From: Paenibacillus pectinilyticus
GTDB taxonomy: Bacteria; Bacillota; Bacilli; Paenibacillales; NBRC-103111
Length of the DNA: 64,000 nucleotides
Assembly (NCBI RefSeq): GCF_001700435.1
Contig: NZ_LYPC01000014.1
Coordinates: 124,001 to 188,000, forward strand
Reading direction: 5' to 3'
Position 1 is the stretch's first letter. Each line of letters starts with the position of its first letter. Shown here piece after piece: positions 19,942-32,171 of the stretch. Both the position numbers and the translations under genes were made by a program. The notes beneath the pieces were generated by a model. It was not told where the DNA came from. It worked only from the letters and a program-made list of their open reading frames with translations, and made no database searches.

Positions 19942-20673
19942 TTAGCTTAGAAAATAATGAAGGGCGGCTGGCAGTTCCACTTGCCAAAAGCCCCATATAT
20001 GTTTACCGGGTTTCTCTATATAGTGAAGCGCGGTATTTTTGTCTTGCAGAAATGTTTGTGTCAGCTGGTTTTCTCGCACAAAATCAAAGGTACCCCGCTC
20101 TGTTGTGACATCTGTTTCATCTAAACCGATTAGCATATAGATCTCTAACCAAGATAAGTCGTCTACTTGTTTAATCCGTTCGCGTGTGATGTCGAAAAAT
20201 GCGCCAGACAAGGATATAACTCGGCAAAAAAGGCTAGGATAATCTAAGGCGAGATGCAAGGAAACCGTTCCCCCAAGTGAATCGCCTGCAAGGATGCGTT
20301 CCGTTCTGTCTGCGCGAATGGGGTAGCGGCTCTCTACATAAGGGAGAAGCTCCTCAGCAAAGAACTGACAGTAGCGATCATGACGTTCACCTTCAGGTGC
20401 GTATTCGGATGTCCGGTTTACGTTATTCACATCAACTCCGACAACAATGGCCGGTTCCAAATCTTCATCAAGGATTAAACGTGTAAGTGTAGTAGCAATA
20501 CGGCCGAAATTAAAGAACTGTTCGCCATCTTGGCAATAAATGACGGGATAGGATAACAATTCATTATAACCGGGGGGGAGATAGATCCGAAGGGAGCGAT
20601 TTTCTCCAAGCAGATCTGAGGTTACTTCATCTTTTACAATAGTACGCTGATACAAACGAGAGTCATCTGACAT
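19942..20673 (-). CDS. Alpha/beta-hydrolase esterase (EsteraseD/Fes-type)
   Basis: A soluble 243-residue hydrolase with the nucleophile elbow GDSLGG, an upstream RIYLPPGYNELLSYPVIYCQDGEQ strand region typical of the esterase D / enterochelin-esterase family, and a late histidine (KPGKHIWGFWQ) that can complete the triad. It resembles B. subtilis YbbA-like proteins; the substrate is unknown. It is convergent with lipL, four bases between stops, and divergent from pdhA. ATG has AAGGAG seven bases upstream. Confidence 0.82.
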   Translation of the reverse strand: MSDDSRLYQRTIVKDEVTSDLLGENRSLRIYLPPGYNELLSYPVIYCQDGEQFFNFGRIATTLTRLILDEDLEPAIVVGVDVNNVNRTSEYAPEGERHDRYCQFFAEELLPYVESRYPIRADRTERILAGDSLGGTVSLHLALDYPSLFCRVISLSGAFFDITRERIKQVDDLSWLEIYMLIGLDETDVTTERGTFDFVRENQLTQTFLQDKNTALHYIEKPGKHIWGFWQVELPAALHYFLS

Positions 20674-21974
<1,301 letters not shown>

Positions 21975-22061
21975 AGTTAGCTGACGAAACAAGTTTTTAC
22001 AAAAGATTATGCTTACGGAGCGAGTTTTCTTTCGAAAACATTTAGGAGGCACAGAATAGTC

Positions 22062-23042
22062 ATGGCACAAATGACAATGATTCAAGCGATAAAAGATGCA
22101 ATGCGTGTAGAACTAGAACGAGATCCTAATGTTATTTTGTTCGGCGAAGACGTTGGTAATGTTGGTGGCGTGTTCCGTGCGACAGAAGGTTTGCAAAAAG
22201 AATTCGGCGAAGAGCGCGTATTCGATACGCCTCTTGCTGAGTCCGCTATCGGTGGACTTGCGGTTGGACTAGGCGTACAAGGCTTCCGCCCAATCGCTGA
22301 AATCCAATTCGTTGGATTCATCTACGAAGCGCTTGACCAAATTTGCGTGCAAGCAGCTCGTATGCGTTACCGTTCCGGCGGTCGTTATAACTCCCCAATC
22401 GTATTCCGTACGCCTTTTGGCGGCGGTGTTAAAGCGGCTGAGCTTCATACGGATGCGCTTGAAGGTTTACTTGTTCAAACACCAGGGATCAAAGTTGTTG
22501 TTCCTTCCAATCCTTACGATGCAAAAGGACTTCTCATTGCAGCGATTCGTGATAATGACCCTGTCTTCTTCATGGAGCATTTGAACTTATACCGTGCATT
22601 CCGCGGCGAAGTACCAGAAGGTGAATACACGGTTGAGCTAGGCAAAGCAAATGTTGTTAAAGAAGGTTCTGACGTTACGATTATTACTTACGGCGCTATG
22701 GTACACACTTCCATGAAAGCTGCTGAAGAGATCGAAAAAACAGAAGGTGTGAAAGTCGAAGTTATCGACCTTCGTACACTTCTTCCACTTGATATTGATA
22801 CGATTGTGACATCGATTAAGAAAACAAACCGCGCGATTATCGTACAAGAAGCACAAAAAACATCCGGTGTAGCTGCAGAGGTTATTGCTCAAATTAATGA
22901 AAAAGCAATTCTTCATTTGGAAGCGCCAGTTCTGCGTATTACACCACCGGATACCGTATATCCATTCGCACAAATCGAAGATGCTTGGTTGCCAAGTCCA
23001 GCAAGTGTTATTGCCGGAATTAAGAAAGTACTCGAATTCTAA
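22062..23042 (+). CDS. pdhB: Pyruvate dehydrogenase E1 beta subunit
   Basis: A 326-residue partner of PdhA. The conserved start [29 protein letters not shown], the AAELHTD/QSLEA-type block ([15 protein letters not shown]) and the C-terminal [17 protein letters not shown] are present. It forms the alpha2-beta2 E1. A perfect AGGAGG lies about 12 bases before the ATG. It is followed after 36 bases by pdhC. Confidence 0.96.
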   Translation: MAQMTMIQAIKDAMRVELERDPNVILFGEDVGNVGGVFRATEGLQKEFGEERVFDTPLAESAIGGLAVGLGVQGFRPIAEIQFVGFIYEALDQICVQAARMRYRSGGRYNSPIVFRTPFGGGVKAAELHTDALEGLLVQTPGIKVVVPSNPYDAKGLLIAAIRDNDPVFFMEHLNLYRAFRGEVPEGEYTVELGKANVVKEGSDVTIITYGAMVHTSMKAAEEIEKTEGVKVEVIDLRTLLPLDIDTIVTSIKKTNRAIIVQEAQKTSGVAAEVIAQINEKAILHLEAPVLRITPPDTVYPFAQIEDAWLPSPASVIAGIKKVLEF

Positions 23043-23078
23043 TTCACACACAGTCGAAGGTAACAGGAGGTCGTACAC

Positions 23079-24410
23079 GTGGCATTGTTTGAATACAAGT
23101 TCCCAGAGCTTGGTGAAGGCATACATGAAGGCGAGATCGTGAAAATGTTAGTTAAAGCGGGTGACACCGTAACTGACGAAACGATTCTTATGGAAGTACA
23201 GAACGATAAAGCGGTTGTTGAGGTTCCTTGTCCAGTAGAAGGCAAGATCGTCAGCGTTGCCGTAAAAGATGGACAAGTGTGCACAATTGGCGAGCTTGTG
23301 ATGACGATTGAAGTGACAGGCGAGATGCCTGCGGCTTCGATGCATCAAGGTTCCAGCCACGCGGCTCCAGCCGTGGCTGTAGCAACACCACCTGCTGCTG
23401 CTCCTGCAGCAGTAGCAGCACCGGTAGCAGCGCCTGCGGCCGCTGTTGCAGCGGTAGCCGCGCCAACGGGAAGCGCGGGCCGTGAAGTGCTTGCAACGCC
23501 AAGCGTGCGCAAGCTGGCAAGAGAGAAAGGCATCACACTCGCAGAGGTGACGCCTACAGGGAAGCACGGCCGCGTAACACGCGAGGACGTGCTTGGCTTT
23601 ACGGGAGCTGGCGTAGCCGCTCCAGCAGCAGACGCAGCGTCATCAGTAGCGTCTGAAACAACAACGGCACCTGCAGCAGCGTCGTCAGTGCAGGTCGTCA
23701 CAGGCGATCGCGTCGAAGAACGCATTCCGTTCAAAGGCATTCGCAAAATCATTGCGAACGCCATGGTTAAATCCGTGTACACGGCTCCGCACGTGACATT
23801 GATGGATGAGATCGACGTGTCGGCACTTGTCGCTCTTCGCGAGCGTACGAAGCCGCTCGCAGAGAAAAAAGGCGTGAAATTGACGTACCTTCCTTTCATC
23901 GTGAAAGCATTGGTAGCGGCTTGTCGTCAATTCCCGGTCATGAACGCGATGATCGACGAAGAGAAGCAAGAAATCGTCTACAAAAAGTACTACAACATCG
24001 GAATTGCAACAGATACAGAAAACGGCTTGCTCGTTCCTGTTATCCATGATGCTGATCGTAAAAACGTATGGTCGATCGCTTCTTCGATCAAAGATTTGGC
24101 GCTTCGCGGACGCGATGGCAAATTGGCAGCGAATGAGTTGAAAGGCAGCACGATCTCCATCACGAACATTGGTTCCGTTGGCGGTATGTTCTTCACACCA
24201 GTTATCAACTTCCCTGAAGTTGCGATCCTAGGTGCAGGCCGTATCACTGAGAAGCCAGTTGTGAAAAACGGACAAATCGTTGCCGCACACGTTATGGCAC
24301 TTTCCTTAAGCTTCGATCACCGTATCGTTGATGGTGCAACAGCACAAAGCTTCTTGAACTACATCAAACAGCTTCTGGCTGATCCAGAGCTTCTCGTCTT
24401 GGAGGTGTAA
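23079..24410 (+). CDS. pdhC: Pyruvate dehydrogenase E2 (dihydrolipoyllysine acetyltransferase)
   Basis: A 443-residue core subunit with one lipoyl domain (residues 1-80, lipoyl lysine K44 in QNDKAVV). An alanine/proline-rich flexible linker (about 88-130) leads to the E1/E3-binding domain ([14 protein letters not shown]), a second Ala-rich linker, and the catalytic domain with [10 protein letters not shown] at the C-terminus. Start GTG 23079 with AGGAGG upstream. The linkers are locally very GC-rich. LipL upstream is the likely modifying enzyme. Confidence 0.97.
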   Translation: MALFEYKFPELGEGIHEGEIVKMLVKAGDTVTDETILMEVQNDKAVVEVPCPVEGKIVSVAVKDGQVCTIGELVMTIEVTGEMPAASMHQGSSHAAPAVAVATPPAAAPAAVAAPVAAPAAAVAAVAAPTGSAGREVLATPSVRKLAREKGITLAEVTPTGKHGRVTREDVLGFTGAGVAAPAADAASSVASETTTAPAAASSVQVVTGDRVEERIPFKGIRKIIANAMVKSVYTAPHVTLMDEIDVSALVALRERTKPLAEKKGVKLTYLPFIVKALVAACRQFPVMNAMIDEEKQEIVYKKYYNIGIATDTENGLLVPVIHDADRKNVWSIASSIKDLALRGRDGKLAANELKGSTISITNIGSVGGMFFTPVINFPEVAILGAGRITEKPVVKNGQIVAAHVMALSLSFDHRIVDGATAQSFLNYIKQLLADPELLVLEV

Positions 24411-24414
24411 CAGC

Positions 24415-25830
24415 ATGGTAGTAGGAGATGCTTCTTTAGATATCGATTTGTTGGTTATCGGTGCAGGCCCTGGCGGTTACGTAGCTGCCATTCGTGCTGC
24501 TCAACTTGGCCAAAGCGTTCTTATTGTTGATAAAGACGCTTGGGGCGGCGTGTGTTTGAACCGCGGCTGTATCCCATCCAAAGCTTTGATTTCCGCTGCA
24601 CACACGTATGAGCACGCTCAACATGCAGACAGCATCGGAATTTCCGTAGAGAACGTGAAAGTGGACTTTGCGAAAGTACAAGCTTGGAAAAACAGCATTG
24701 TTGCCAAACAAACAGGCGGCGTAAGCGGATTGCTCAAAGGCAACAAGATCCAAACGTTCCAAGGTGAAGCGATGTTCATTAACGAGCACGAAGCTCGTGT
24801 ATTCAATGATGCGGAAGCACCGCGTTACCGCTTCAAGAACTGTATTATCGCAACAGGCTCCCGTCCAATCGAGTTGAAAGCTTTCCCTTATGGCGGAAGA
24901 ATCATCTCTTCGACAGAAGCGTTGAACCTGCCAGAAATTCCGAAAAGCATGATCGTTATTGGCGGCGGCTATATCGGAATCGAGCTTGGTCAAACGTATG
25001 CGAAATTCGGTACGAAAGTGACTGTGTTGGAAGGCTCAGATTACGTGCTTCCAGGCTTCGAAAAAGAATTCACGAAGCTGGTTGCTAAGAATCTAGAGAA
25101 AGTTGGCGTTGAGGTTCATACCGAAGCGTTAGCGCAGTCCTGCACGAAAACAGACAACGATGTTACCGTTACTTTCACAGTTAAAGGCGAAGAAAAACAA
25201 GTCACGGCAGATTATGTTCTTGTAACTGTAGGTCGTCGTCCGAACACAGACGGTGAGCTTGGTCTTGATCTAATTAACTTGAAAATGACAGATCGCGGTC
25301 TGATCGAAGTCGATAACCAAGGTAGAACGAGCATTCCTCACATTTTCGCAATTGGTGATGTTGTTCCTGGTCTTTCCTTGGCACACAAAGCTTCTTATGA
25401 AGCTAAGGTGGCGGCTGAAGCGATTGCTGGTCATGCAAGCATCGTTGATTACAAAGCAATGCCTGCTGTTGTATTCTCCGATCCGGAGATTGCTGGCGTA
25501 GGACTAAGCGAAACAGAAGCAAAAGCGCAAGGAATTAACGTAACTATTGGTAAATTCCCTTACGCGGCTAACGGTCGTGCGAACTCTTTGAACGCTGCAC
25601 AAGGCTTCGTGAAGCTTGTTGGTGACAAAGAAACAGGCCAATTGCTTGGCGGTCAAATCGTGGGCCCAGAAGCTTCTAACTTGATCGGTGAGCTTGCGCT
25701 TGCGGTTGAGATGGGTGCTAACTTGGAGGACATCGCATTAACGATTCATGCTCATCCAACTTTGACAGAAATGATCATGGATGCCGCTGAAGGCGCGCTT
25801 GGACACCCGATTCACCAATTGGGTAAATAA
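24415..25830 (+). CDS. pdhD: Dihydrolipoamide dehydrogenase (E3)
   Basis: A 471-residue FAD disulfide oxidoreductase that re-oxidises the lipoyl group and makes NADH. FAD-binding [17 protein letters not shown], redox disulfide [12 protein letters not shown] (C47, C52), NAD-binding [10 protein letters not shown] and the C-terminal dimer motif [19 protein letters not shown] are all present. It starts four bases after pdhC with GGAGGTG. A terminator closes the operon. Confidence 0.97.
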   Translation: MVVGDASLDIDLLVIGAGPGGYVAAIRAAQLGQSVLIVDKDAWGGVCLNRGCIPSKALISAAHTYEHAQHADSIGISVENVKVDFAKVQAWKNSIVAKQTGGVSGLLKGNKIQTFQGEAMFINEHEARVFNDAEAPRYRFKNCIIATGSRPIELKAFPYGGRIISSTEALNLPEIPKSMIVIGGGYIGIELGQTYAKFGTKVTVLEGSDYVLPGFEKEFTKLVAKNLEKVGVEVHTEALAQSCTKTDNDVTVTFTVKGEEKQVTADYVLVTVGRRPNTDGELGLDLINLKMTDRGLIEVDNQGRTSIPHIFAIGDVVPGLSLAHKASYEAKVAAEAIAGHASIVDYKAMPAVVFSDPEIAGVGLSETEAKAQGINVTIGKFPYAANGRANSLNAAQGFVKLVGDKETGQLLGGQIVGPEASNLIGELALAVEMGANLEDIALTIHAHPTLTEMIMDAAEGALGHPIHQLGK

Positions 25831-25873
25831 TTTCCTTTCTTCATTAACGGTTAGTTACTACTACCTTTAGATA

Positions 25874-25920
25874 AAAGTCCCGAGAGTATGGCTGCAAAGC
25901 CGCTCTACGGGACTCTTTTC
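25874..25920 (+). terminator. Rho-independent terminator of pdhABCD
   Basis: Stem AGTCCCG / CGGGACT with an inner AGAG / CTCT pairing, followed by TTTTC. Confidence 0.85.
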
Positions 25921-25952
25921 ATTTTATGGGACGAGGTGAGGTTGAACGAAAA

Positions 25953-25982
25953 TTGACGACTCGGAAGAGGTGCTCGTATAAT
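25953..25982 (+). promoter_or_regulatory. Sigma-A promoter of the GDPD gene
   Basis: TTGACG (25953-25958), 18-bp spacer, TATAAT (25977-25982), about 40 bp before the start codon. Confidence 0.75.
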
Positions 25983-26022
25983 TTGATGTGAGGGCATGCT
26001 ACTATGTTGGGAGTGTTGAACT

Positions 26023-26748
26023 ATGCATAAACCGATGGTAATTGGTCATCGCGGCGCGGCGGGAGAGGCACCAGAGAATACGATGGCGTCCTTCGCATTA
26101 GCTTTAAGGCAGGGAGCGCAAGCTATTGAACTAGATGTACATATAACGAAGGATGGCGAAATTGTCGTCTGTCATGATGGCACGTTAAACCGGACAACGA
26201 ATGGCTCAGGACACATTTGCGAGCATAATTGGCAGGCCTTACAGCAGCTAGACGCAGGAAGTTGGTTCTCAGAGGAGTTCACTGGAGAGCGCATTCCTCT
26301 TTTAAGCGAAGTATTTGATCTTGTGCCTCGCGGTATGCTCATCAACGTGGAAGTTAAACATGCGTATAAGGGACGAATGGAACAGGCATTAATCGCTTTT
26401 TTAAGGGCGGCAAATCGGTATGAAGATGTGGTTGTTTCTTCTTTTGATCATAAAGTCATTAAACGGTTAAAAAAGGCAGAGCCCAAGATTCAAGTAGGCC
26501 TATTATACAATGCGAATCTAATCGACCACCCCGGTTATGCGAAGAAAATGGGAGTAGACATCTGTTCCTTACATCCCCATCATCAATGTATGGAGCCTAG
26601 GGATATTGCTGCCGCAGTAGCCGCAGGTCTTCAAGTTTATCCATACACGGTGAATGAGTTAATCGATTATCAACGCTTGATTGAAGCGGGAGTTTCTGGC
26701 ATTATTACTGATTTTCCAGGCCGATTGAGCACGTATCTAAATAAATAG
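26023..26748 (+). CDS. Glycerophosphodiester phosphodiesterase
   Basis: A cytoplasmic 241-residue TIM-barrel enzyme that splits glycerophosphodiesters into glycerol-3-phosphate and an alcohol. The catalytic/metal motifs are complete: GHRGAAGEAPENT, ELDVHITKDGEIVVCHDGTLNRTTNG, NVEVKH and the C-terminal GIITDFPG. There is no signal peptide, so it resembles UgpQ rather than secreted GlpQ. GGGAGTG lies seven bases before the ATG. It has its own consensus-like promoter. Confidence 0.93.
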   Translation: MHKPMVIGHRGAAGEAPENTMASFALALRQGAQAIELDVHITKDGEIVVCHDGTLNRTTNGSGHICEHNWQALQQLDAGSWFSEEFTGERIPLLSEVFDLVPRGMLINVEVKHAYKGRMEQALIAFLRAANRYEDVVVSSFDHKVIKRLKKAEPKIQVGLLYNANLIDHPGYAKKMGVDICSLHPHHQCMEPRDIAAAVAAGLQVYPYTVNELIDYQRLIEAGVSGIITDFPGRLSTYLNK

Positions 26749-26760
26749 CTTTAATGAAGT

Positions 26761-26795
26761 AGACCGATGCATCTAACATGCTGAGGTCTCTTTCT
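26761..26795 (+). terminator. Possible terminator after the GDPD gene
   Basis: AGACC and GGTCT arms enclose a second pairing (ATGC-type), followed by a CTTTCTC tract; the T-run is weak. Confidence 0.45.
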
Positions 26796-26916
26796 CATGC
26801 CTAAGATAGGGGCAAATTTCCAGTTAAATGCACTCGTCCTCTGTGGACGGCGTAGCCGTTTCTTTTATTATGCATACAATGTACTAGTAAATGAGATGCC
26901 TATAGGGGGAATTCCC

Positions 26917-29097
26917 GTGATCAAATGGATGTTCGTTACGCTAGTAAAGCTTTTACTTCCGTGCTTGCGTCTATTTGTGCTCGCTGCTTTCAAGGTGAGA
27001 GTGACAGGCTTGGATAAGCTGAATGTCATGGGAAAAACGGTGCTGATTCCGAATCACGTCTCCTTATTGGATGCGATGCTGCTTGCTTTTATTTTGCCAA
27101 AAGATGCGGCATTTGTTGTTAACACGGACATCGCAAAGCGGTTTGCATGGGCACTAATATTCCGCGCGCATATCGCAGTAGATCCAACGAATCCCTACGC
27201 TGTTCGTAAAATGCTGAAGGCGATACAACAGGGAACGCCGCTTGTTATTTTTCCAGAGGGACGAATTACGACGACTGGCGGCATGATGAAAATATACGGC
27301 GGCATCGGCTATCTTGCCCTGAGAGCTCAGGCGCGAATCGTGCCTGTTGCTATTCAAGGACTGGAACATTCGAAGTTCTCGTATCTCAAGGGTAAAATCA
27401 AACAAAGGTGGTTCCCACCTGTGAAGATCGCTTTTGGGGATGCTTTTCAAGTGCCGGCGGGGAAAGAACAGTTCTCTAAGCGGGTGCAAAAAGAGCAGGC
27501 CACGCATGCGATCCGTACGCAGCTGCTCCGACATCTGCTGGAAAGCCGGCTACAGCCTGAGATGAACTTATTCAATGAGTTACTCGGGGCAGCTCGAAAG
27601 CACGGTCTCTCGACGGTCATTTGTGAAGATGTGATGAGCCAGTCTTCCTATACGTATCGGAAACTGCTGCAATCTAGCTATACGATGACTATCCGGCTGC
27701 AGGAGCTTCTGCAAGGCCATAGGCGAGTAGCTGTATTGTTGCCTAACGCGGTTGGACATGTGATTACGTTATTTGCCCTGTATCGTTTAGGGGTGACACC
27801 GGCAATTTTGAACTATTCGGCGGGTAGACAGGCAATGCTGGATGCTTGTGAAACAGCGGAAGTAAAATCGGTGATTACGTCTCGGATGTTTATTGAGAAG
27901 GCGGGGCTTTCGGATTTTATCAGTGGAGTAAGTGGGTTAATTACAGTCCTCTATTTGGAAGATGTGAAGGAATCGCTATCTGTTGCCTATAAAGTGAAGG
28001 GCTTGATTCATTTCTGGCTGAAAAAGAAAGGACCTGTGGGTCCGGGGCTGAATGAGATTGTCCTATTTACCTCGGGAAGTGAGAGTAAGCCCAAAGGCGT
28101 CGTTCTGACGCACCGAAATGTTAGTGCTAATATCATGCAAGCGAAGCTAGCGATTGCTTTTAATAGCTCGGATCGTGTGTTGGGCAGTATGCCGATGTTT
28201 CATTCGTTTGGATTGACGGCAGGGACGATGCTTCCGATTTTGACAGGCATGAAGTTGGTGCTGTATCCGAATCCGCTGCATTATAAAGTTATTCCAGAGC
28301 TTGTTTATGATCGGAACATCACCATTTTGTTCGGGACATCGACTTTTTTGGCAGCGTATGGGAGATCAGCTCATCCTTATGATTTTGCCCATTCGTTGAA
28401 ATATGTGGTTGCAGGTGCAGAACGTCTGAAGGACGAAGTCCGGCAATTGTGGCTGGATAAGTTTGGGATTCGAATTTTGGAAGGGTACGGGACGACAGAA
28501 ACGTCGCCTGTTATTTCGTTGAATACACCGATGTATGCCAAAAAAGGTTCCGTGGGCCAACTGCTGCCAGGCATCGATGCGATTGTGGAAGAGGTGGAAG
28601 GCATTTCGACAGGCGGACATTTGCTTGTACGGGGGGCGAATGTGATGAGCGGCTATTTGATTCATAGTCAGGGATTCATGCCTTCACCCGAATGGTATCC
28701 CACAGGGGATATCGTTAACTTGGATGAGCAGGGATATTTGTTTATTCAAGCGCGATTGCAGTCTTTTGCCAAAATAGGAGGAGAAAAAGTATCCCTTACG
28801 ATGGTGGAAGGACTTGTAGCGCCTATCTTGATTGCGCCAGCGGTATGTGCAGCGGTTCAAATACCGGATCGCCGTAAAGGTGAGCGAATCATCGTATTTC
28901 ATACCAGTAAGACCAGTTCTATGGAAGCGCTTCGCGATGTGATGCGAAAAGAAGGGCAACCCGCAATCTACTTGCCTTCCGAGCTTCGGTATGTGGAGAA
29001 ATTGCCGATCCTGGGAAGCGGGAAGATTGATTATGTGACACTCAAACAATGGGCGCTGCAGGAGAAAAATGAGGATGGAGAAACACCCCCAGCTTAG
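26917..29097 (+). CDS. aas: Aas-like acyltransferase / acyl-ACP synthetase fusion
   Basis: A bifunctional membrane-associated protein of about 726 residues, close to the 719 of E. coli Aas, which re-acylates lysophosphatidylethanolamine. The N-terminal third is a PlsC-type acyltransferase (NHVSLLDA as the HX4D motif, FPEGRITTTGGMMK). The C-terminal two thirds are an AMP-forming ligase (FTSGSESKPKGVVLTH, EGYGTTETSPVISLN, GSGKIDYVTL). GTG 26917 is favoured because AGGGGG sits eight bases upstream; an ATG at 26797 would add 40 residues and overlap a possible terminator. Confidence 0.88.
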   Translation: MIKWMFVTLVKLLLPCLRLFVLAAFKVRVTGLDKLNVMGKTVLIPNHVSLLDAMLLAFILPKDAAFVVNTDIAKRFAWALIFRAHIAVDPTNPYAVRKMLKAIQQGTPLVIFPEGRITTTGGMMKIYGGIGYLALRAQARIVPVAIQGLEHSKFSYLKGKIKQRWFPPVKIAFGDAFQVPAGKEQFSKRVQKEQATHAIRTQLLRHLLESRLQPEMNLFNELLGAARKHGLSTVICEDVMSQSSYTYRKLLQSSYTMTIRLQELLQGHRRVAVLLPNAVGHVITLFALYRLGVTPAILNYSAGRQAMLDACETAEVKSVITSRMFIEKAGLSDFISGVSGLITVLYLEDVKESLSVAYKVKGLIHFWLKKKGPVGPGLNEIVLFTSGSESKPKGVVLTHRNVSANIMQAKLAIAFNSSDRVLGSMPMFHSFGLTAGTMLPILTGMKLVLYPNPLHYKVIPELVYDRNITILFGTSTFLAAYGRSAHPYDFAHSLKYVVAGAERLKDEVRQLWLDKFGIRILEGYGTTETSPVISLNTPMYAKKGSVGQLLPGIDAIVEEVEGISTGGHLLVRGANVMSGYLIHSQGFMPSPEWYPTGDIVNLDEQGYLFIQARLQSFAKIGGEKVSLTMVEGLVAPILIAPAVCAAVQIPDRRKGERIIVFHTSKTSSMEALRDVMRKEGQPAIYLPSELRYVEKLPILGSGKIDYVTLKQWALQEKNEDGETPPA

Positions 29098-29110
29098 ACT
29101 GTGGGTGTTT
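29081..29110. terminator. Bidirectional terminator between aas and the diacylglycerol kinase gene
   Basis: AAACACCC / GGGTGTTT arms; the hairpin overlaps the aas stop codon and faces the convergent minus-strand gene. Confidence 0.7.
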
Positions 29111-29133
29111 GGTATGAATGATTGCGTTTGCAA

Positions 29134-30057
29134 TTATGTCGAGCGAATTACGGATAAAGCGGCGGGGATAAGCTCGATGTGAAGAGGTGTGGAACCAGCA
29201 TACTCGCCATCCGCTTGAACGAGCAAGGGCTTTTCTGTTCGGATCGAAATGTTCTTGCCTTTATAAAAGGAGACGGCAGGATGCTTCGTATGTTTACCTT
29301 GATAGACGGTGAAAAGAACAGGTAATAGTCGAAAGCGGCCTTTACTTTGAATAACGACAACGTCTGCCAAGCCATCATGGGGACTAGCTGTAGGGCAAAT
29401 TTGAATAGATCCCCCATAGAAAGGAATATTGGCCACGGCCGCTAACCACATATGTGGAAGTTCATAGGTGGTACCGTCCACTTCTAACCATGCTGTGGAA
29501 GGTTGATAGGTTACGAACACACGGAGAATGGAAATGAAATAGGAAAGTCCTCCAAGTCCAAAGCGGTTTAGAAACTTTTTGTAGGAGGCTTCGTTAGTGA
29601 TTTTGGCAACCATGCCGTCAAATCCAGCGCCGATGCTATTCACAGCGACTTGATTATGTATCGCATGCAAAAGATCAATTTGCACGGTGGTTGTAGCAGC
29701 TAGCGCAATTTGAAGCGCTTTGATGGGCTGCGTTGGGATGCCATAGGCTTTGGCAAAATCGTTGCCTGTCCCTGCGGGAATAACCGCAAGTGCGCAGGTG
29801 ACCCCTTCGGTATGAAGTTGCCAAATGCCGCCGGCTGCTTCATGAATGGTACCGTCGCCGCCAATGACAAGGATGCGTTTGACATGATGCTCTTGGATAA
29901 GTGTGATTGCGTGCTGTGCAGCCTCTCCGGCTTTTGTTGTTATTTTAGCTAGATAAGCGATATGGTGAGTATGCAGGTATTCCTTGATTTCCATCCAGAT
30001 GTTAGATCCTCTGCCATTGCCTGAAAGTGGGTTCACAATTATTCCGAATATTTCCAT
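29134..30057 (-). CDS. dgkB: Diacylglycerol / lipid kinase (DgkB/YegS family)
   Basis: A soluble lipid kinase of about 307 residues. The family motifs IVNPLSGNGRG, GGDGTIHEAAGG and PAGTGNDFAKA are all present, and the C-terminal beta-sandwich follows. B. subtilis DgkB, 303 residues, returns diacylglycerol to phosphatidic acid. With GDPD and Aas this makes a small phospholipid-recycling neighbourhood. The start is uncertain: ATG 30057 lacks a well-spaced ribosome site, GTG 30069 is too close to AAAGG, and the frame is open to 30129. Confidence 0.9.
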   Translation of the reverse strand: MEIFGIIVNPLSGNGRGSNIWMEIKEYLHTHHIAYLAKITTKAGEAAQHAITLIQEHHVKRILVIGGDGTIHEAAGGIWQLHTEGVTCALAVIPAGTGNDFAKAYGIPTQPIKALQIALAATTTVQIDLLHAIHNQVAVNSIGAGFDGMVAKITNEASYKKFLNRFGLGGLSYFISILRVFVTYQPSTAWLEVDGTTYELPHMWLAAVANIPFYGGSIQICPTASPHDGLADVVVIQSKGRFRLLPVLFTVYQGKHTKHPAVSFYKGKNISIRTEKPLLVQADGEYAGSTPLHIELIPAALSVIRST

Positions 30058-30262
30058 AGTGGATGTCACTTGCCTTTTCTGTTGAATTGGACGTTTGTAG
30101 TAGGTGAAATGATAGATGGTAAAAGGCATGTGACGATTTTTATCTTTACATCAGAGGCACTGTTTTGTAAAATAAACCATAGGTAAATTAATTTACCCGA
30201 TGTTAGTTTTTGTTACATAAGAAATGGTTCGTGATGTAGACTCGGGGGGAGAATGGGAAACT

Positions 30263-32035
30263 TTGAAATTCAAAGCGAAATTGAATATGAGCAGCAAGCG
30301 TACGATGGCACTACCGAATGTCAATCTGTCCATCCTTCGGAATCTTAAGTTGCGTTTTAAATTATTGTTGATGAATGCGATTGCAATCCTGTTCTTATTG
30401 ATTGTTGGGATTACTGGCTATCATTATATGGACAAGATGTCTAGTAACTCTACTAGAATGTACGAGGAAAGTCTGCTTTCTGTCAAATGGATTAATCAAT
30501 TAAAAACCAATTTCACGGAAGTAGAATCGAATTTGCTCGAAATGATGTTGTCTACGGATGTGAAATATAAGACAAAGCTTAAAGCGAACTTAGAGCAAGC
30601 TAAGACACTTAATCAAGATTTGGTTGGAAAAATCTCGAGTATTGCATTAACACAAGAAGAATCAGAAGATTTCAAAAGCTTTGAGGATCTCAATGTGAAA
30701 TATCGCGAAGTAGTTGATAAAGCGATTGAATCTGCGACGCAAAATAATCAAGTGGCCTATCAAGTATATAACAATGAGGTATCTCCACAAGGGGATAAAA
30801 CGATAGAGGCTTTGGACAAGCTCGTTGCGCTCAAAGAATCTGCTGCTGAGCAATTCCAGCAATCGAGCAGCTCCGATTCCAAGACTTCACATGTGGTTAT
30901 TATTCTAACCATTCTGATTGCGATCATTGTGATGACGATCAGTGCGTTAGCCTTGAATATGATTATAACGACACCTATTCGTAAATTACAGGAGCATATG
31001 GAGAAGGCGGCTGGCGGGGATTTGGCCGTAAAAGGGGACTATCCTTTCGATGATGAGGTCGGCAAATTAACGAGTTCCTTTAATGTGATGACCGAGAGTT
31101 TAAGGAATTTAGTGTTGCAAATTGCGGATAATGCAGTGACGTTATCAGCGAGTTCCGAAGAGCTGCTAGCAAGCTCTGAGCAAAGCTCCATGGCTGCTAG
31201 ACAGGTTGCTTCTTCAAGCCAACAGCTTTCGGAAGATTTTGATAAACAATTTGCTGGCGTGAACCAAGCGAATGAGGCTGTAGGTCTGATGTTGACGAGT
31301 ACAAGACAGATTGATGCGTCAGCGCAACATGTAGCTGAACTTGTGAATCAAGCCACGCAAGCTGCGCAGAATGGGAAGCAATCTGTCGTATCCATCGCAG
31401 GGCAAATGTCCGAAATCTCAGATGCGGTTCATGATGCTCATGGTGTGATCGAAGATTTGGGTAAAAATGCACATAAAATCGGACAAATCGTCAATGTCAT
31501 TAACGAGATTTCGACTCAGACGAATCTCCTATCGTTGAACGCTGCGATTGAAGCGGCACGTGCAGGTGAAGCGGGCCGCGGCTTTGCGGTCGTCGCGGGC
31601 GAAGTGCGTAAGCTTGCGGAACAGTCGTCCACGTCCGCGCGGAACATCACGGATCTGGTGTCCACGATCCAAAGGCAGATCAACGAAGCTGTAAGCTCCA
31701 TGCACACAGGTGCAGGAAAAGTAAAAGCTGGCTTGACCATATCCGCGGAAGCGCAAGAATCGTTCGTTCACATCGAGACGTCTGTCGAGAAAGTGAACGC
31801 CAAGGTGGAAGATGTGAATCAGAATATTCACCATCTGGTGGATGCGAACTTGCGCATCGAGCAAGTGATGCGGATTGTGAGCTCGGTCTCGGAGACGGGC
31901 ATTTCCGTTAGTCAGGAGACATCTGCTGCGAGTCAGCAGCAAATGTCGACGACGGAGGAAATCGAGAATTCGGCCAAGGCGTTGGCCGGACTTGCGGAAG
32001 AACTGCAAATTTCCTTGCAGAAATTTAAGGTGTAG
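30263..32035 (+). CDS. Methyl-accepting chemotaxis protein 2 (4HB-type sensor)
   Basis: A chemoreceptor of about 590 residues. The first membrane helix ([20 protein letters not shown]) is followed by an all-helical periplasm-facing sensor of about 150 residues, which resembles a four-helix bundle. Then come the second helix ([19 protein letters not shown]), HAMP and the signalling domain with tip [22 protein letters not shown]. The start is not certain: TTG 30263 lies after GGGGGGAG, while ATG 30224 has no visible ribosome site. The 3' third has clearly higher GC than the 5' half. Confidence 0.92.
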   Translation: MKFKAKLNMSSKRTMALPNVNLSILRNLKLRFKLLLMNAIAILFLLIVGITGYHYMDKMSSNSTRMYEESLLSVKWINQLKTNFTEVESNLLEMMLSTDVKYKTKLKANLEQAKTLNQDLVGKISSIALTQEESEDFKSFEDLNVKYREVVDKAIESATQNNQVAYQVYNNEVSPQGDKTIEALDKLVALKESAAEQFQQSSSSDSKTSHVVIILTILIAIIVMTISALALNMIITTPIRKLQEHMEKAAGGDLAVKGDYPFDDEVGKLTSSFNVMTESLRNLVLQIADNAVTLSASSEELLASSEQSSMAARQVASSSQQLSEDFDKQFAGVNQANEAVGLMLTSTRQIDASAQHVAELVNQATQAAQNGKQSVVSIAGQMSEISDAVHDAHGVIEDLGKNAHKIGQIVNVINEISTQTNLLSLNAAIEAARAGEAGRGFAVVAGEVRKLAEQSSTSARNITDLVSTIQRQINEAVSSMHTGAGKVKAGLTISAEAQESFVHIETSVEKVNAKVEDVNQNIHHLVDANLRIEQVMRIVSSVSETGISVSQETSAASQQQMSTTEEIENSAKALAGLAEELQISLQKFKV

Positions 32036-32041
32036 AAGAGG

Positions 32042-32069
32042 ACCCGCGGGCATGTGCCTGCGGGTTTTT
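32042..32069 (+). terminator. Rho-independent terminator after chemoreceptor 2
   Basis: Stem ACCCGCGGGCA / TGCCTGCGGGT (one bulge) followed by TTTTGG, 7 bp after the stop codon. Confidence 0.88.
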
Positions 32070-32171
32070 GGTTTTTGTGGGCTGGTAGAGCTGTCGTATC
32101 TGCTCGAAGGAAGGTCGAGTTCTGAAGCTGGAGAAGTTTCAAACACACAAACTCCCAATCCCAATCCTAAT

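Noticed and set aside
30224-30262. ATG 30224 as start of chemoreceptor 2
   Set aside because: No ribosome site precedes it, while GGGGGGAG precedes the in-frame TTG at 30263. The choice is not firm.
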